This document shows, piece after piece, positions 10,282-22,000 of a stretch of DNA of 64,000 bases; within the stretch, counting starts at the first letter, position 1, and each line of letters opens with the position of its first letter. Location: NCBI RefSeq assembly GCF_046630445.1, contig NC_092336.1, forward strand, positions 508,309,501 to 508,373,500. The letters run 5' to 3'. Below the pieces are notes generated by a model. It worked only from the letters and a program-made list of their open reading frames with translations. It had not been told where the DNA came from and made no database searches. The translations under genes and the position numbers were made by a program. Source of the stretch: Rutidosis leptorrhynchoides (lineage: Eukaryota; Streptophyta; Magnoliopsida; Asterales; Asteraceae).

Positions 10282-13200
10282 CTAGTGAAATGATCCGTGG
10301 AATCACGGGTTTGTTTAAACGAAACAGTTTAATGATATGTTTTTAATAATAAGTGAACGTAAATGCTAATACACAGTAACATATTTAAAATGGAATTAAT
10401 TACAATAAAGAATACAAACTTTTAGCTTATATAATCAATTGTGCAAATAACACGCATAACTTATAAGATCAGATACAACACTTACACTTATGAAGTCTTT
10501 GCACATCTCTTTAAAGTTTATAAATACAGAAGGAAATCACAATACCTAAACTTGTGTATTTTTGGCTTCCAATCTTCAAAAAGATCCATTTATCTTTCAC
10601 TTATTTCATTGGGAGTATATCATCATTATCTTCTATTGACTATATATATATGTAACTAAAAGCATTAGCATGTTTCATACAATAGTAACAGGAAGTACTA
10701 AATAAGAAAATTCCATATTTTAATAATTAAAATTTGTAACTGTAACAGTCCATCCATCTTTTGATATTATAAACTCACTAAAACATGGTCAATTCTAATA
10801 CAATAATACTGTACCAAGTCGATTTGAATACATAATGGTTGACTTGGGTAATATTTACTTTATAACCAAGTCAAATAGGACAAAAGCCACCCAATGCGTA
10901 ATAAAAATCAATCTGACCTTCTAAACATGTACAGAAAAAATTAGATTATTACTGACCCAGACCCATTTTGACTGATCATAAGCCATGGCAAATACTCCAC
11001 TTGGAAAGGCACATTCTCTCCGGTTCATAAAGATAGTAAAATAATAACATGCCAATTTCAACAACTATAACCTGCAATTAATTGGCTTCTTTATCGCTAC
11101 AAATTTAACAAAAACACAAAATTTAAAACTAATCCACAATTAATCTAAAAGCCTACATAGATACAACCTAAAAAGATCAAATCTTTGTTCAATTTCTTTA
11201 GGGTTTCAGTCTAGTTTTAAAAAAGATGCAAACTCCTAAGTTAAAAAGTTAAAAAAAAAATATGGAAAAAAAACAAAATTTGGAAAGTAAATAATTGTTT
11301 ACCAGAATGGTTCTGCATTTCCTTCAACAATTTCATCTCCTCAAGTAAGCTGTGAATCCCACTATTTACGTTGAATTAAGCTTCTCTTCAATGGTGGACA
11401 TACAACACAATTCTTTTCTACATCAACAACTTTAACAAAAACATTAATAAAATAAGTCCCTCTTCATAATCAAACAATCAGTTCCACATTTAACAAAAAT
11501 AACCCATTTCATAATGTCTATTTTAGGGGGCAAACACGAAGAGTCAAAGAGTCAAAGAGTCAAAGAATTCATGTAATAATCAAATTCTAAATCCAATATA
11601 GTCATTACATAGTCCACACACCAATTTCAGCATAAAGGACACACCACACTGAATTTTGACCAACTACATTGACTCCAAAGAGTCAAAGAATTCATGTAAT
11701 AATCAAATTCTAAATCCAAGCACTTCCATTTCATTAACTAAATATAGCAAACTCTAACTTTCTAAATTATATCAAACCCATATTTGTTGTGAAGAACATT
11801 GTATAATCCATTAGTCAAGCAGTCACATAAGAATCCGTATTAATTTTTCGATTTGAGGATTTTATCATTACTCATCACCCTAAATCTCCATATCTTATCA
11901 CAACTTTTAAACTGCACAAAAGCTTTGATGATCAACTCAATTACACAACATCACTTAAATTATATACCTTAACAGTGAGCTTTATTTATAGTTTAATCTA
12001 ATGGAGTAGTAGTGGCTAATAATATCAGACGTTATATTATAGTAGTTGGCTAAGTTTTAATGCTAAAAACCCCGGTTGTATTAGGATGTTTTCCTTTAAT
12101 CTAATGGAGTAGTAGTGGCTGCAAAGAAACAAAAATACATATTTTTTTAAGTATATATTATATTGCATGTGCACTTGATTAATAGATTAATAAAATGAAC
12201 AAAGATAAACACTTACATTGATTCAATTGTGTAGTTCCAAAGATAAACTCTCTAATAGCTAAAATTAATATGCATTCTACGTCTATATGTTTAGAGGATA
12301 TGAATTAGTGATAAATTGTTGGAGTCTAGCGTTTTCACGAACCAACAAAACTCGATCTTTAATGGGGGTGGAGAATTGCCTACAACACCATTTAAATTAA
12401 GTTAGCAACATAATACTTCATATTTGAAAAGTGTAGAATTCAAATGACAGTTATTAACAAACGTAGTCGTTATGTGGTTCAGCCCTTGTCACGACTGTAG
12501 GAACAATCTTATCCCACCACATTCGCCCAAATGGTCTGCACAATAATAAATAAACAGTTTAAGCAAAATGCACATGACCATCAACTAAAGCTTCAGTATA
12601 GTGCTTTATAGCTTGAGTTAACACTTTAAAAAGATCCATCTTGTTTTTCTCCTACAATATCTAGATACAAAAACATAAATACTGTACAACAAAAATACAG
12701 AATTACCTAAAATCAAGACATTTCAATTAACAATTCTCGAGTGATAATTAAAAGCCAGAAAGTTCTTTACTTTGATACCTAAACAGTAATGTAATGTGTT
12801 TGATGAAATTCTATTACATAACACTGGAATCATAAATATTGTATCATATACTCTAGCAACTCAAATATCAGATACATACATGCATATTATTAAACCAAAC
12901 ACTATACTAACAAAATCATTTTTCATTCAAGCATTTCATCAAATAGTTTATATGCATGAAACACCATACTCATATCAAAGTATTAAAACGCGAGTAACAA
13001 CAAAGTTAAAATAGCGTTACATAACTTTTTTTGTTTATGTAAATAACAAAGACAAATTGACTGCAAATATTACCTTAATCTGTGCCGTATTATTCAGTTT
13101 CATCCAACTGATTTTTTATAAATCAATGATTGCTGGCACTGAATCAACGATGGTTGTGTTGTTTTTGTCAGGTGAAGATGACGAACATTAAGAGGAGAAG

Positions 13201-13508
13201 AATCACCGAAATTATATACCTGTAAGCAAAATACATCAAAATTTATCATTGAGAAAACATGAAAAAACCCTAGAAATAATTGGCGAGATGAGAAAGGAGA
13301 GGATGAAGTGCAGATGCAAATTAAGATTTTAAAGGAAAGGAAATAGATGCGTGGGGTTTCTGAGGGTTAACTTTAATTTTTTTTAAATCTAATTAATTAA
13401 TATTAATTAGCTTAGATTTTTTTTTCTTTTTAAATTTTTAAATTTTTTTAACAAAAAAAATTATTTTTTTTATGATATCATCATTTTAGCTTATAATAGA
13501 ATTATAGA
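10282..13508 (-). mobile_element. Non-autonomous Helitron, both ends present
   Basis: On the minus strand it starts TCTATAATTCTATTATAAGC and ends with a CCGTG-ATTC-CACGG hairpin, 9 bases, then CTAG. It sits between A (10281) and T (13509) with no target duplication, as Helitrons do. At 3,227 bp it codes for no RepHel protein, so it depends on another element. The interior holds possible captured host sequence (see 11304-11362) and short internal duplications: GAGTCAAA repeats at 11535-11565, a 45-bp segment at 11555 and 11680, and a 25-bp segment at 11996 and 12098. Open frames inside it are short and unrecognised. Confidence 0.8.
11304..11362 (-). other. Possible captured exon inside Helitron
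   Basis: A 59-base stretch on the minus strand is bounded by TAG and GTAAAC, like splice acceptor and donor, and reads GIHSLLEEMKLLKEMQNHSG in one frame. The charged, leucine-spaced peptide looks like natural coiled-coil protein. I do not recognise the source gene. Plant Helitrons often capture exons, so this is plausible but unproven. Confidence 0.3.
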
Positions 13509-14244
13509 TAAGAAAAACAAAAAGTAAACACCTCACACTCTCTCCCACATACACATCACTTCTGAGTCTCTCTCACCCACCCCTAACATGTTTCCCCTCC
13601 CCCAAATCTTTCATCCCATTTTTTACTCAGTTATTTCAAATAGAAATTCACCACCAGACTCAATTTACTCAGCTCATAAATCTGATCACAACCTGACCTA
13701 TAGTCATAAACAACGCTGCCACGCGCCGCCAGTGTTTGCTACCGGTGACTTATATTTTCCGGCGATGCTTTTGCGGTCTTTTTATCGGTGTGTGAAGTAG
13801 CAACACCACCGTAGCTAGTTGTATTCTTAGCACCGCCTCCGTACTATTTTCCGGTCAACAGAAACTTTCCGGCGAGTGTTGGCGCGTTGCCGCGGTATGA
13901 TTGCCGGAATTGGACGAAATTTTGAGGGTTCGGTCGGAATTGTTTCCTGAATGTAGTGATGGGTACGGTGTTTCGTATTTTTTTCGTAAATCGAAGTAGA
14001 TATATATTTTTCACTGACGAAATTTGCTTTTATGAAGTTGTCGTTTTTATATTTAGCTTCCAACGAAAAATTACAGATCTATTTTTCGTTAAATAAATCT
14101 TATAGATCTGTTAATTGATCTATTATAGATCTAGATCTGTTGATAACAAGTTTTATTTAAAAATACTTTTCATGTATCTATCAATTATAGATAAAGTATC
14201 TTTATCTTTATTACCGATTTAAAGCACATGACATCAAGTATAAG

Positions 14245-14247
<3 letters not shown>
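13509..14247. other. Stretch with no recognised gene
   Basis: The flank of the Helitron. A CT-rich stretch (13530-13620) and a more GC-rich patch (13710-13930, with several CCGGCG/CCGGTC words) could be the leader or promoter of a lost gene. The open frames here are short and show no recognisable domain. Confidence 0.4.

Positions 14248-14300
<53 letters not shown>
14248..14300. repeat. (TTA)n microsatellite
   Basis: A pure TTA tract of about 17 units. Confidence 0.95.
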
Positions 14301-14399
14301 TTCTTTCTCGTTTAACATTTTTTTTTATTACAAATTACAAAATGTTTTCTAAATAGAATAGAATGTAAACATATTTTTATTGTAATTAAACAAATGGAT

Positions 14400-15491
14400 T
14401 TTTGAATATTACCAACCGAGTAAATGACTCCTTATATAAAGTATGTCTCGTTTTGTTGAACTATTGTCAAAATTGACTTTTTGAAACGACTTTGGATAAC
14501 TTTTGTATGTCGATCTCGAGCATTAGGATTGTGATACACTATGACCAGACCTAGCTTGATAGACATTTATTGACCAACATATGTTCTCTAGGTTGAGATC
14601 TACGGTTATTTGGTAATCCGAGTTTCAGTCACATTTTGGTGAATGATTTTATATGCTGCTAAGGTGAGTTTCATTGCTCTCTTTTTAATTGCTTTTGCAA
14701 TATATATTTTTGGGCTGAGAATACATGCAATTTATTTTAAACGCAATGGATACAAGTACATACTTAATTCTACACTGAGTTTGAACCGAAAATCCCTTAG
14801 CTTTGGTAACTAGTAGCTGCCAGTACATAGGATATGGACTGGTGGGCGCGAATAACAGTATATGGATCCATAGGGCTTGACATCCCCGTCCTAGCCTTTT
14901 AACGGACGTGTGTTATTTGAGTTTAGGACACGTTGGTTTGCGTGTATTAAAACGAATGGGGTATTTATCATTATAACGTTAAAGCTTAGTTACCAGGGTG
15001 CTCTGTTACGTAGAATCTATTGATAAACGTTTTTGGATGAAACAACTGAAATCTTGTGATCCACTTTTATATACAGATTACGCGAAACACTAAAACTATG
15101 AACTCACCAACCTTTGTGTTGACACTTGTTAGCATGTTTATTCTCAGGTTCCCTAGAAGTCTTCCGCTGTTTGCTTATATGTTAGACAAACTATGTGCAT
15201 GGAGTCGTACATGGCATATTTTTTAAGAAAACGTTGCATTCACTAAATCATCACCATGTATCTTATTTTGACTGCATTGTCAACGGAAGTACTATTGTAA
15301 ACAATTATTTACGGTGATTCTCTATATATAGAAATCATTAGATGTCGAAAACCTTTGATTTAAATATTCATTTATGATGTGCCTTTTCAAAAGAATGCAA
15401 TGTTTACAAAACGTATCATATAGAGGTCAAATACCTCGCAATGAAATCAATGAATGACGTATTGTCTATATGGAATTAGAGCGATCGTCAC
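14400..15491 (+). mobile_element. Tekay-like LTR remnant (piece D)
   Basis: The right end reads ...GAGCGATCGTCACA, the end of an LTR. The text before it follows the gag-only element's LTR block by block: CTTTTTAATTGCTTTTGCAA, GGGCTGAGAATACATGC, the CAAC-N6-GTTGAC hairpin (15108-15121), CTTCCGCTGT and a GAGGTCAAATACCTC hairpin (15423-15437). It has no visible start and no internal region, so it is a solo or truncated LTR, well diverged from the others. A 15-base G tract follows directly at 15493-15507. Confidence 0.65.
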
Positions 15492-15542
15492 AGGGGGGGG
15501 GGGGGGGTAAAATGGTAGATAAACACTAAAAAAGGCGAGAGT

Positions 15543-15770
15543 TTTGAAATAAACAGCTACTTTGTCAGCTGCAAACCGGATCCGGATCGTGTCCAGTTTT
15601 TATCCTGAAAAAATCCGATTTTTTTTTCCAATTTTTTATATCCGATAGGATCCGGATCCGATCCAAGATCTAGAACTGGATTTTATTAGATCCGTTTTTT
15701 ATAGTAACCAGTTTCGGATCGGACGGGTCGTATCGGATCGTGTCCTATTTTTTGTGCACCTCTATATCAA
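15543..15770. mobile_element. GGATCCGGATC-rich debris, hAT-like
   Basis: Repeated GGATCCGGATC and CGGATCGGAC words occur in both orientations, then ATTTTTTGTGCACCTCTA, which resembles a terminal inverted repeat of the TAGAGGTGCAC type seen in plant hAT elements with GATCC-rich subterminal repeats. No partner end or target duplication was identified, so the family is a guess. Confidence 0.3.
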
Positions 15771-15835
15771 GTGCATCTAAATTATATTAGTGATATTATC
15801 TTATACACTTTTTCCTACCAACCCATTTAATAGCG

Positions 15836-16061
15836 ATATCATGGCCCTCGTGCTGATGCATAAAATGGTCGGTTTACTGCACTTCTCGCTTTAACATGAG
15901 GAGTTGCTTAAAGAAATCAAGATTCGTTTTTTTCATAGTAAGTTGTACAAATCAACGGAAGTACATTTCAGGGGTGCTTTGAGATTGTGTTGTGAAAATA
16001 AATTATGCAATTCGAAAATGCAATAGTCATTATGGTGCGAGGAAGGTGATATTTATGTCAT
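15836..16061 (+). pseudogene. Relic of the nitroreductase gene 3' end
   Basis: This stretch matches 27962-28190 with several indels and roughly one difference per ten bases. It covers the last few codons of the final exon (a GP-ADA-stop ending) and about 200 bp of the downstream sequence. It shows that a second copy of the gene once lay upstream in the same orientation. The rest of that copy is gone: LTR and hAT-like debris lie on the left and a LINE tail begins within about 10 bp on the right. Confidence 0.75.
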
Positions 16062-16071
16062 ATGTTCACTA

Positions 16072-16865
16072 CATTTTTGGCTGGATAACTGGAGTGGGGA
16101 TGACCCATTGAAGAATAGATATGAAAGATTTTTATTTTTAGTTTTTGATACGGAAGAAAATTGTTTACTTGCGGATAGACGTAATGGTGAGGGTTGGACC
16201 TGGTCATGGTGCCGCGAAATTGGTTCTAGAAATGAACTGAAGGTAAACGAATTAAGTAACGAATTGGGAAATGTTGTTATTTCTCACAAGCCACAACCCA
16301 GACTCATGGCAATGGTGCTTAGATGAAGACAAGGAATTCACTGTTAGCAATACTAGATCTTTCATTGATGATCCACTATTGCCAACTAGTGATACGTGTA
16401 CTAGATGGTCGAAGGTTTTACCATAAAAGATTAATATTTTTCCATGGAGAGTGGCGATTGACAGATTGCCAACACGTTTAAACCTATCTCGCAGAGGAGT
16501 GGAAATTTCCGAAACAGGTTGGGTCTTTTGTAATTTTAATATCGAATCCATACAATACGTTCTCTTTGGTTGTAGTGTACCGGAAGACTTGTGGCGACGA
16601 GTAAGAATATGGCTCGACATACCTATTCCGATTTTTACAAATTGGTCAGAGAGCATGTCTTGGTATTATAGTTGGCACGAGACTAAGAAGAAGAAACAAA
16701 AGGTGCACGTGATCATTGCAACTCTACTTTGGCACATTTAGAGATTTGAGAATAGTGTAATCTTTCCGGGCAAAACTATGAAGAAATCTTTTTTATTTGA
16801 TTACATTCGTAATTGTTTTCTTTTATGGTTTTCTAATAAAGACAAACTAGAAGTGAATTGAAACG
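16072..16865 (+). pseudogene. LINE ORF2 C-terminal fragment
   Basis: The translated frames carry plant LINE C-terminal text: DNWSGDDPLKNRYERFLFLV, then GWTWSWCREIG, then the zf-RVT region INIFPWRVAIDRLPTRLNL with a SIQYVLFGCSVPEDLWRRV continuation. The pieces lie in different frames with in-frame stops, so it is a decayed 5'-truncated LINE copy. No poly(A) tail is obvious. It lies about 10 bp after the gene relic, so its insertion or the associated deletion may have helped remove the rest of that copy. Confidence 0.7.
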
Positions 16866-17335
16866 TTTCACTATCAAAGTCATTGTACTTGGTAACTTTC
16901 TAGTGAGTTGATATTTATAAAGTTCAGGTGTTAAAAAAAAAGATGAATGTACTATTTTAGAATGAGAGATGATTCTTACACATCACTTTTTGATCTATCT
17001 ATACTTAATTTACTATTATACCCTTAATTATATTTAAAATAATAATATAAGTTTAACTCTATAAGAGTATAACTGAAAATTTATAAGAAAAAAGTACAGA
17101 AGAATCAAAAAGTGATTCGTAACAAAAGAATATGATACCAAATTGCTAAGTAGCCTGCTCAAATTGTGAACTTTGTGGCTATTTCGTGTAAACCGTGGAA
17201 CCATCCACAAATTTCTGACACCCTAAAAAAATGCAATCTTTCCACTGTAAATTCCACAATCCCCACCACCTCCTCCGTCCGTCGACCACCCTCCTCCTAC
17301 GCCCACTCACCACCCCATCACCACCATGTGTCACC
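16866..17335 (+). promoter_or_regulatory. Upstream region of the nitroreductase gene
   Basis: About 470 bp between the LINE tail and the gene's ATG. AT-rich at first, then a CA/CT-rich leader (17256-17335) as is common in plant 5' UTRs. No TATA box or regulatory motif can be pointed to with confidence. The overlapping 80-codon open frame is a shadow. Confidence 0.4.
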
Positions 17336-17395
17336 ATGTCAACCTCATCATCATCATCGTCTTCCTCAACACAACAACTACAAGACAATAAAACC
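17336..17395 (+). pseudogene. Nitroreductase exon 1, part before the insertion
   Basis: Encodes the first 20 residues, a serine-rich start (MSTSSSSSSSSTQQLQDNKT). The ATG at 17336 is chosen because its frame runs directly into the protein after removal of the copia element and one copy of AAACC. The neighbouring ATG at 17326 is out of frame. The last five bases are the left copy of the target duplication. Confidence 0.8.
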
Positions 17396-17767
17396 TGTTA
17401 GAAAATGATTATTTATCACCCACAAACAATGAAAGAGTAGTTGAACCAACTAATGTCTTCTTGGCACATAGTACATGTTTGTTTAATATAATGGGAGTTG
17501 TTAACCCATTAAAGAGGATAATCACTACATATAACACTTAACAAACATAGAACAAAATACGAAGAGAAAAACATACATATAATTCTATTGAGATTTTGTG
17601 AGTATACTTGTTCAAGTGGAACATTGCGAACCGTCGAAGGAATATAGGCTGTGAAACTGTGAAAGCTTTCCATTTGTGATTGCTTTCCCGACCGGTGATC
17701 TAAACGTCGATCCTATTCGCTTCCGCCGCTCGTATTCGGTATGTCTCGAATTTACATTTTTACAACA
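17396..17767 (+). repeat. Copia 5' LTR
   Basis: 372 bp, TG...CA, identical by eye to the 3' LTR at an offset of 8,151. Confidence 0.95.
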
Positions 17768-17785
17768 TTGGTATCAAGAGCTTGA
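17768..17785 (+). promoter_or_regulatory. Copia primer-binding site
   Basis: TTGGTATCAAGAGCTTGATG directly after the LTR, close to the complement of the 3' end of initiator tRNA-Met. Confidence 0.85.
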
Positions 17786-17957
17786 TGTTTATTTCCCGGT
17801 TAAATCCTCTTGTCATATTCCATGCACATGTTCTACATATGTAGTCGTCACATAATATATATAGTTTTTTGATCTACTGTATATATGATGTATATCATAA
17901 AGGAAAGACAAAATTAGTGAAATTTGGAAGAATTTCAGGTTTGGATGAAGAGACCAA

Positions 17958-17997
<40 letters not shown>

Positions 17998-19078
17998 AGG
18001 CTCGCTAAAACTAGGGAGGCAAAATTGATACTAACTTGTTTCTGATTGTATACAAAATTGCATATAATTTCAAATTACCTTGACCTTTATTCATGTATGT
18101 TCTTGGTAATCGGCCTTGATGATAGATGCCATAAGATGCTAGTCTAAATTCGCCATTCTTAAATCCTCAAAATTTCTTTTATTTGTTTTACAAAATTATT
18201 TTTGTTTTGAAAATGAGAATGGTTCTCTAACCAGTTATATATAGTTCAGTATGTTGTAGATGTAGATGATCAAGATATATATTGTGGTTTGTTGACACGT
18301 GTGAATAAGAGTTCTAGCAATTTAGAAAAGCTACTTGCATGTGGCACCTAGCTAGCTAGAAAGAACAACACATCATTATATATTGTCTTCATGTAACAGA
18401 GAAAAAGGGACTCTTTAGTTTATGGGGTCAGTTGACCCCACTCAAATGCAACTTTTACCATTAATCTAGTGGACCGTTTAACTGTACAAGTCTTTAAATT
18501 GGTTATTGAACCCATTCCTTCGTTCCTTATTTATTAAACATATATCGGTACTCCATATTTTCTAGTAAAAGACATATTGAAATTTGAGCCAACTAGTATG
18601 TAATTTATATTTTATTGTTAGATGAGAACTAAGTACACATAAATTAAAGTATTGTAAAATACGGCTAGTAAATGCTAATTCTTAAGTTAAAGTATTAAAA
18701 ATACTACTGCTACTCGAATCTTAATTTAAATATTATTTAATGAAGATTTATCTTTAAGTAAAAATAAATGTTTCTGATAAATCCTAAACTTCTACTATTT
18801 CAATATCACTTAGACGGTTTCAAGTTTTGAAATATGTTATCGAAAAGTCGTGCCAATTCGGATTTATAGAAATTTATAATCTTGTATATATTATTGCGTT
18901 AGTGATGGTTTCATAATAGGATTTATAGATGATAATTGGAAACATAGTGACCTTTTTCTCTATAGCCTATGATGACCTATTATTAATAAAATAATATAGT
19001 AGCAAGACGATTGCATATTTGGATGGATATAACTAACCTTGTGTAATTGTCTTAAATATAGAACTTTTGTGTTCAATC
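17786..19078 (+). other. Copia untranslated leader
   Basis: About 1.3 kb between primer-binding site and gag-pol start, with a 32-base A tract at 17964-17995. No coding sequence was seen. The leader is unusually long for a copia element. Confidence 0.7.
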
Positions 19079-22000
19079 ATGGCTTCCGCATCAAAGAACA
19101 TTGTTGCTGAACTTAACAAAGGTGTTAAGTTGAATGGTGACAACTACGAAATATGGAGCATGAAACTCGAATATGTGTTGGAAGAGCAAGAGGCTCTTGT
19201 TGCTCTTACTCAATCAATGGAAGTACCCGAGGTGGGTGATACGGAACAACATAAAAGGGATGCTGAAGTGTACATCACTTGGAAACGTAAGAACACCATT
19301 GCTCGCATTACGTTGCTGAGCAGCATGGATGATGACATCATGCGTGATTTTTGCAAGTATGAACTAGCAAAAGATATGTGGAAAGCATTGGCTGACAAGT
19401 TTGGTGCAACCTCGGTGACCAAACTGAGATCTCTCACTATCAAGTTTGACCAATATAAAAAGAAGTCTGATCATACCATGAAAAAGCATGTCAGACAAAT
19501 GTCAAACATGATAAGTGAATTGAGAAACGCAGGTCATGTTCTTACTGATGAACAACAGGTTCAAGCTATGATCCGTTCCTTGCCTCAAAGTTGGGAGCAA
19601 ATGAAAATGCATCTCACACACAATGAGAATATCAAGACTTTTGAGGACTGTGCACGCCATTTAGAGCTAGAAGAAGATCGGATTGAGGCCGGTAAGTCAA
19701 TCACTGAGGTGAATATGGCGACAAGCTCTAAAAATGCTTTTGGGCATAAGCGCAAGTTTCATCACCATAAGGGTAAAGAAACTTATAAGTCCAACAAAAG
19801 GCTAAACACCAATCATCGTGGCAAGGGAACACGTCCCTCCAAGAAAGTAAACATTGCAAAGGTAAAATGCTACAATTGTAGCAATAAAGGGCATTTTGCT
19901 CGTGATTGTCCTGAGCCTAAAAAGGTATACTCTTACGATGCTTATGTTAGCAAACTTTGTGTTGCTAGTTCTGTTTTCTTAACTGAATCTCAACCTTTGT
20001 GGATTGTAGACTCAGGAGCAACAGACCATGTAGCTAAGGACAAAGACGCCTTTGTAGAATTTCGACGAGTTTCTCATGGAGCTATGTGGATTTATGTGGG
20101 AAACAACTCAAGAGTTCCAGTTGAAGGGATCGGGTCATGCAAGTTAGTCATGCGTGAAGGACGAACCCTAATCCTACATGATGTTTTATATGCTCCTCAA
20201 ATTCGTCGAAATTTGATTTCTGTTTTGGTTTTGTTAAGACTTGGTTTTCATTTGTACTTTCGTGATAATGTTGTTGAGTTGTCTTTGGGAACAAACTCTT
20301 ATGGTTTTGGTTATGTTCTTAACGGTTTTATCGTGATGGATGTTGATTATCTTAATAATAAATCATGTTTTTCCTTAGTTGCATCTTCTAATAAATTTGA
20401 TAATGATGTAAACAACTGGCATGCTAGACTTGGTCATATTGGCCAACAAAGAATGAATAGATTAGCTAGAGATGGTTTACTAGCTAATATTGATAAAGTG
20501 GAATTGTCTACTTGTGAGCACTGTCTGGCAGGAAAAACTGCGAGAAAACCATTTGGAAAAGGAACTCGTGCCGATTATCCATTGCAACTAATACATTCGG
20601 ATATATGTGGTCCTATGAATGTTCGAGCAAGGCATGGAGCGTATTATTTCATCACATTCATTGATGATTATTCTCGATTCGGTTACGTCTACTTGATCTC
20701 TCACAAATCCGAAGCATTGGATTGTTTTCAAAGTTATATGAATTTTGTTGAGAATCAATTAGAACGTAAGATTAAAGCATTAAGAACCGATCGAGGACGT
20801 GAATACCTATCTGATTCGTTCAAAGCTCTATGTGATGCTAAAGGTATTCAACGTCAATTAACTACTCCCAGGACTCCGCAACAAAATGGTGTTGCAGAAA
20901 GGCGGAATAGAACGCTTCTTGAAATGGTTAGGTCAATGATGGCACAAGCAAATTTAACTATCACTTTTTGGGGTGATGCTTTATTAACTGCCACATTTGT
21001 ACTTAATCGTGTGCCTTCAAAATCAGTAACTTCCACACCATATGAGTTATGGACAGGTCGCAAACCTGACTTGAATGTGTTAAGACCTTGGGGTTGTGCA
21101 GCGTATACTTTGGATTCCTCGCACAAATATGGAAAATTAGGTCCAAGAGGAAAGAAATGTGTTTTCATTAGATACTCTGAACAATCAAAAGGTTATGTGT
21201 TTTTAGGTGAACACGAAAGTGGGAGCATAACTGAATTTGAATCTCGAGATGTTACATTCTTGGAAAATGAGTTTCCAAAACAAGGAGACCTTGATAAAGA
21301 TTGGTCTTTATTTGAGACTACAGAATTACCTCATTCGAGTGGGAGAGATTTGAGGAGTGAAGACGAAGAATTTGTTTCTTTGGATACAACTCCTCAACCT
21401 ATTGCGAATGAAGATAATTCTTATCCGAGTGGGAGCAATATGGCAAATCAAGAACATGTTTCCGAAGAACCTCAACCCGTTGCTACCGAGCATAATTCTG
21501 ATCCAAGTGGGAGCAATTTGGTAAACCAAGAATCTGTTTCACTGGATAACCAACCACGACGAAGTAGTCGTCAAAGTAAACCTCCACTTCGGTATGAGAT
21601 CGAAGATGGTTATACTTTTATGGTTCAACTAGAAGAGGATGAACCAAGAGATATAAATGAAGCTCTCACTTGTCCTGCAAAGGATGAATGGTTCAAAGCA
21701 ATGGAAGAAGAGATGGAGTCTATGAGATCCAACAACGTTTGGGAATTGGTTGATCTTCCAAAAGAAAGAAAAGCCATTGGGAGTAAGTGGATTCTCAAAA
21801 TAAAGCGTAAAGCTGATGATAGTATTGAAAGATACAAAGCTCGACTTGTGGCAAAAGGCTACAATCAACAGGAAGGGATTGACTATGAAGAAACATTTTC
21901 ACCTGTTGTAAGACTCACATCAATTCGTTTGATTCTAGCAATAGTAGCAAGTATGAACCTTGAATTACATCAAATGGATGTAAAGACTGCTTTCCTCAAT

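Noticed and set aside
17179-17388. Minus-strand open frame rich in aspartate
   Set aside because: It is the antisense shadow of the host gene leader and serine-rich first exon.
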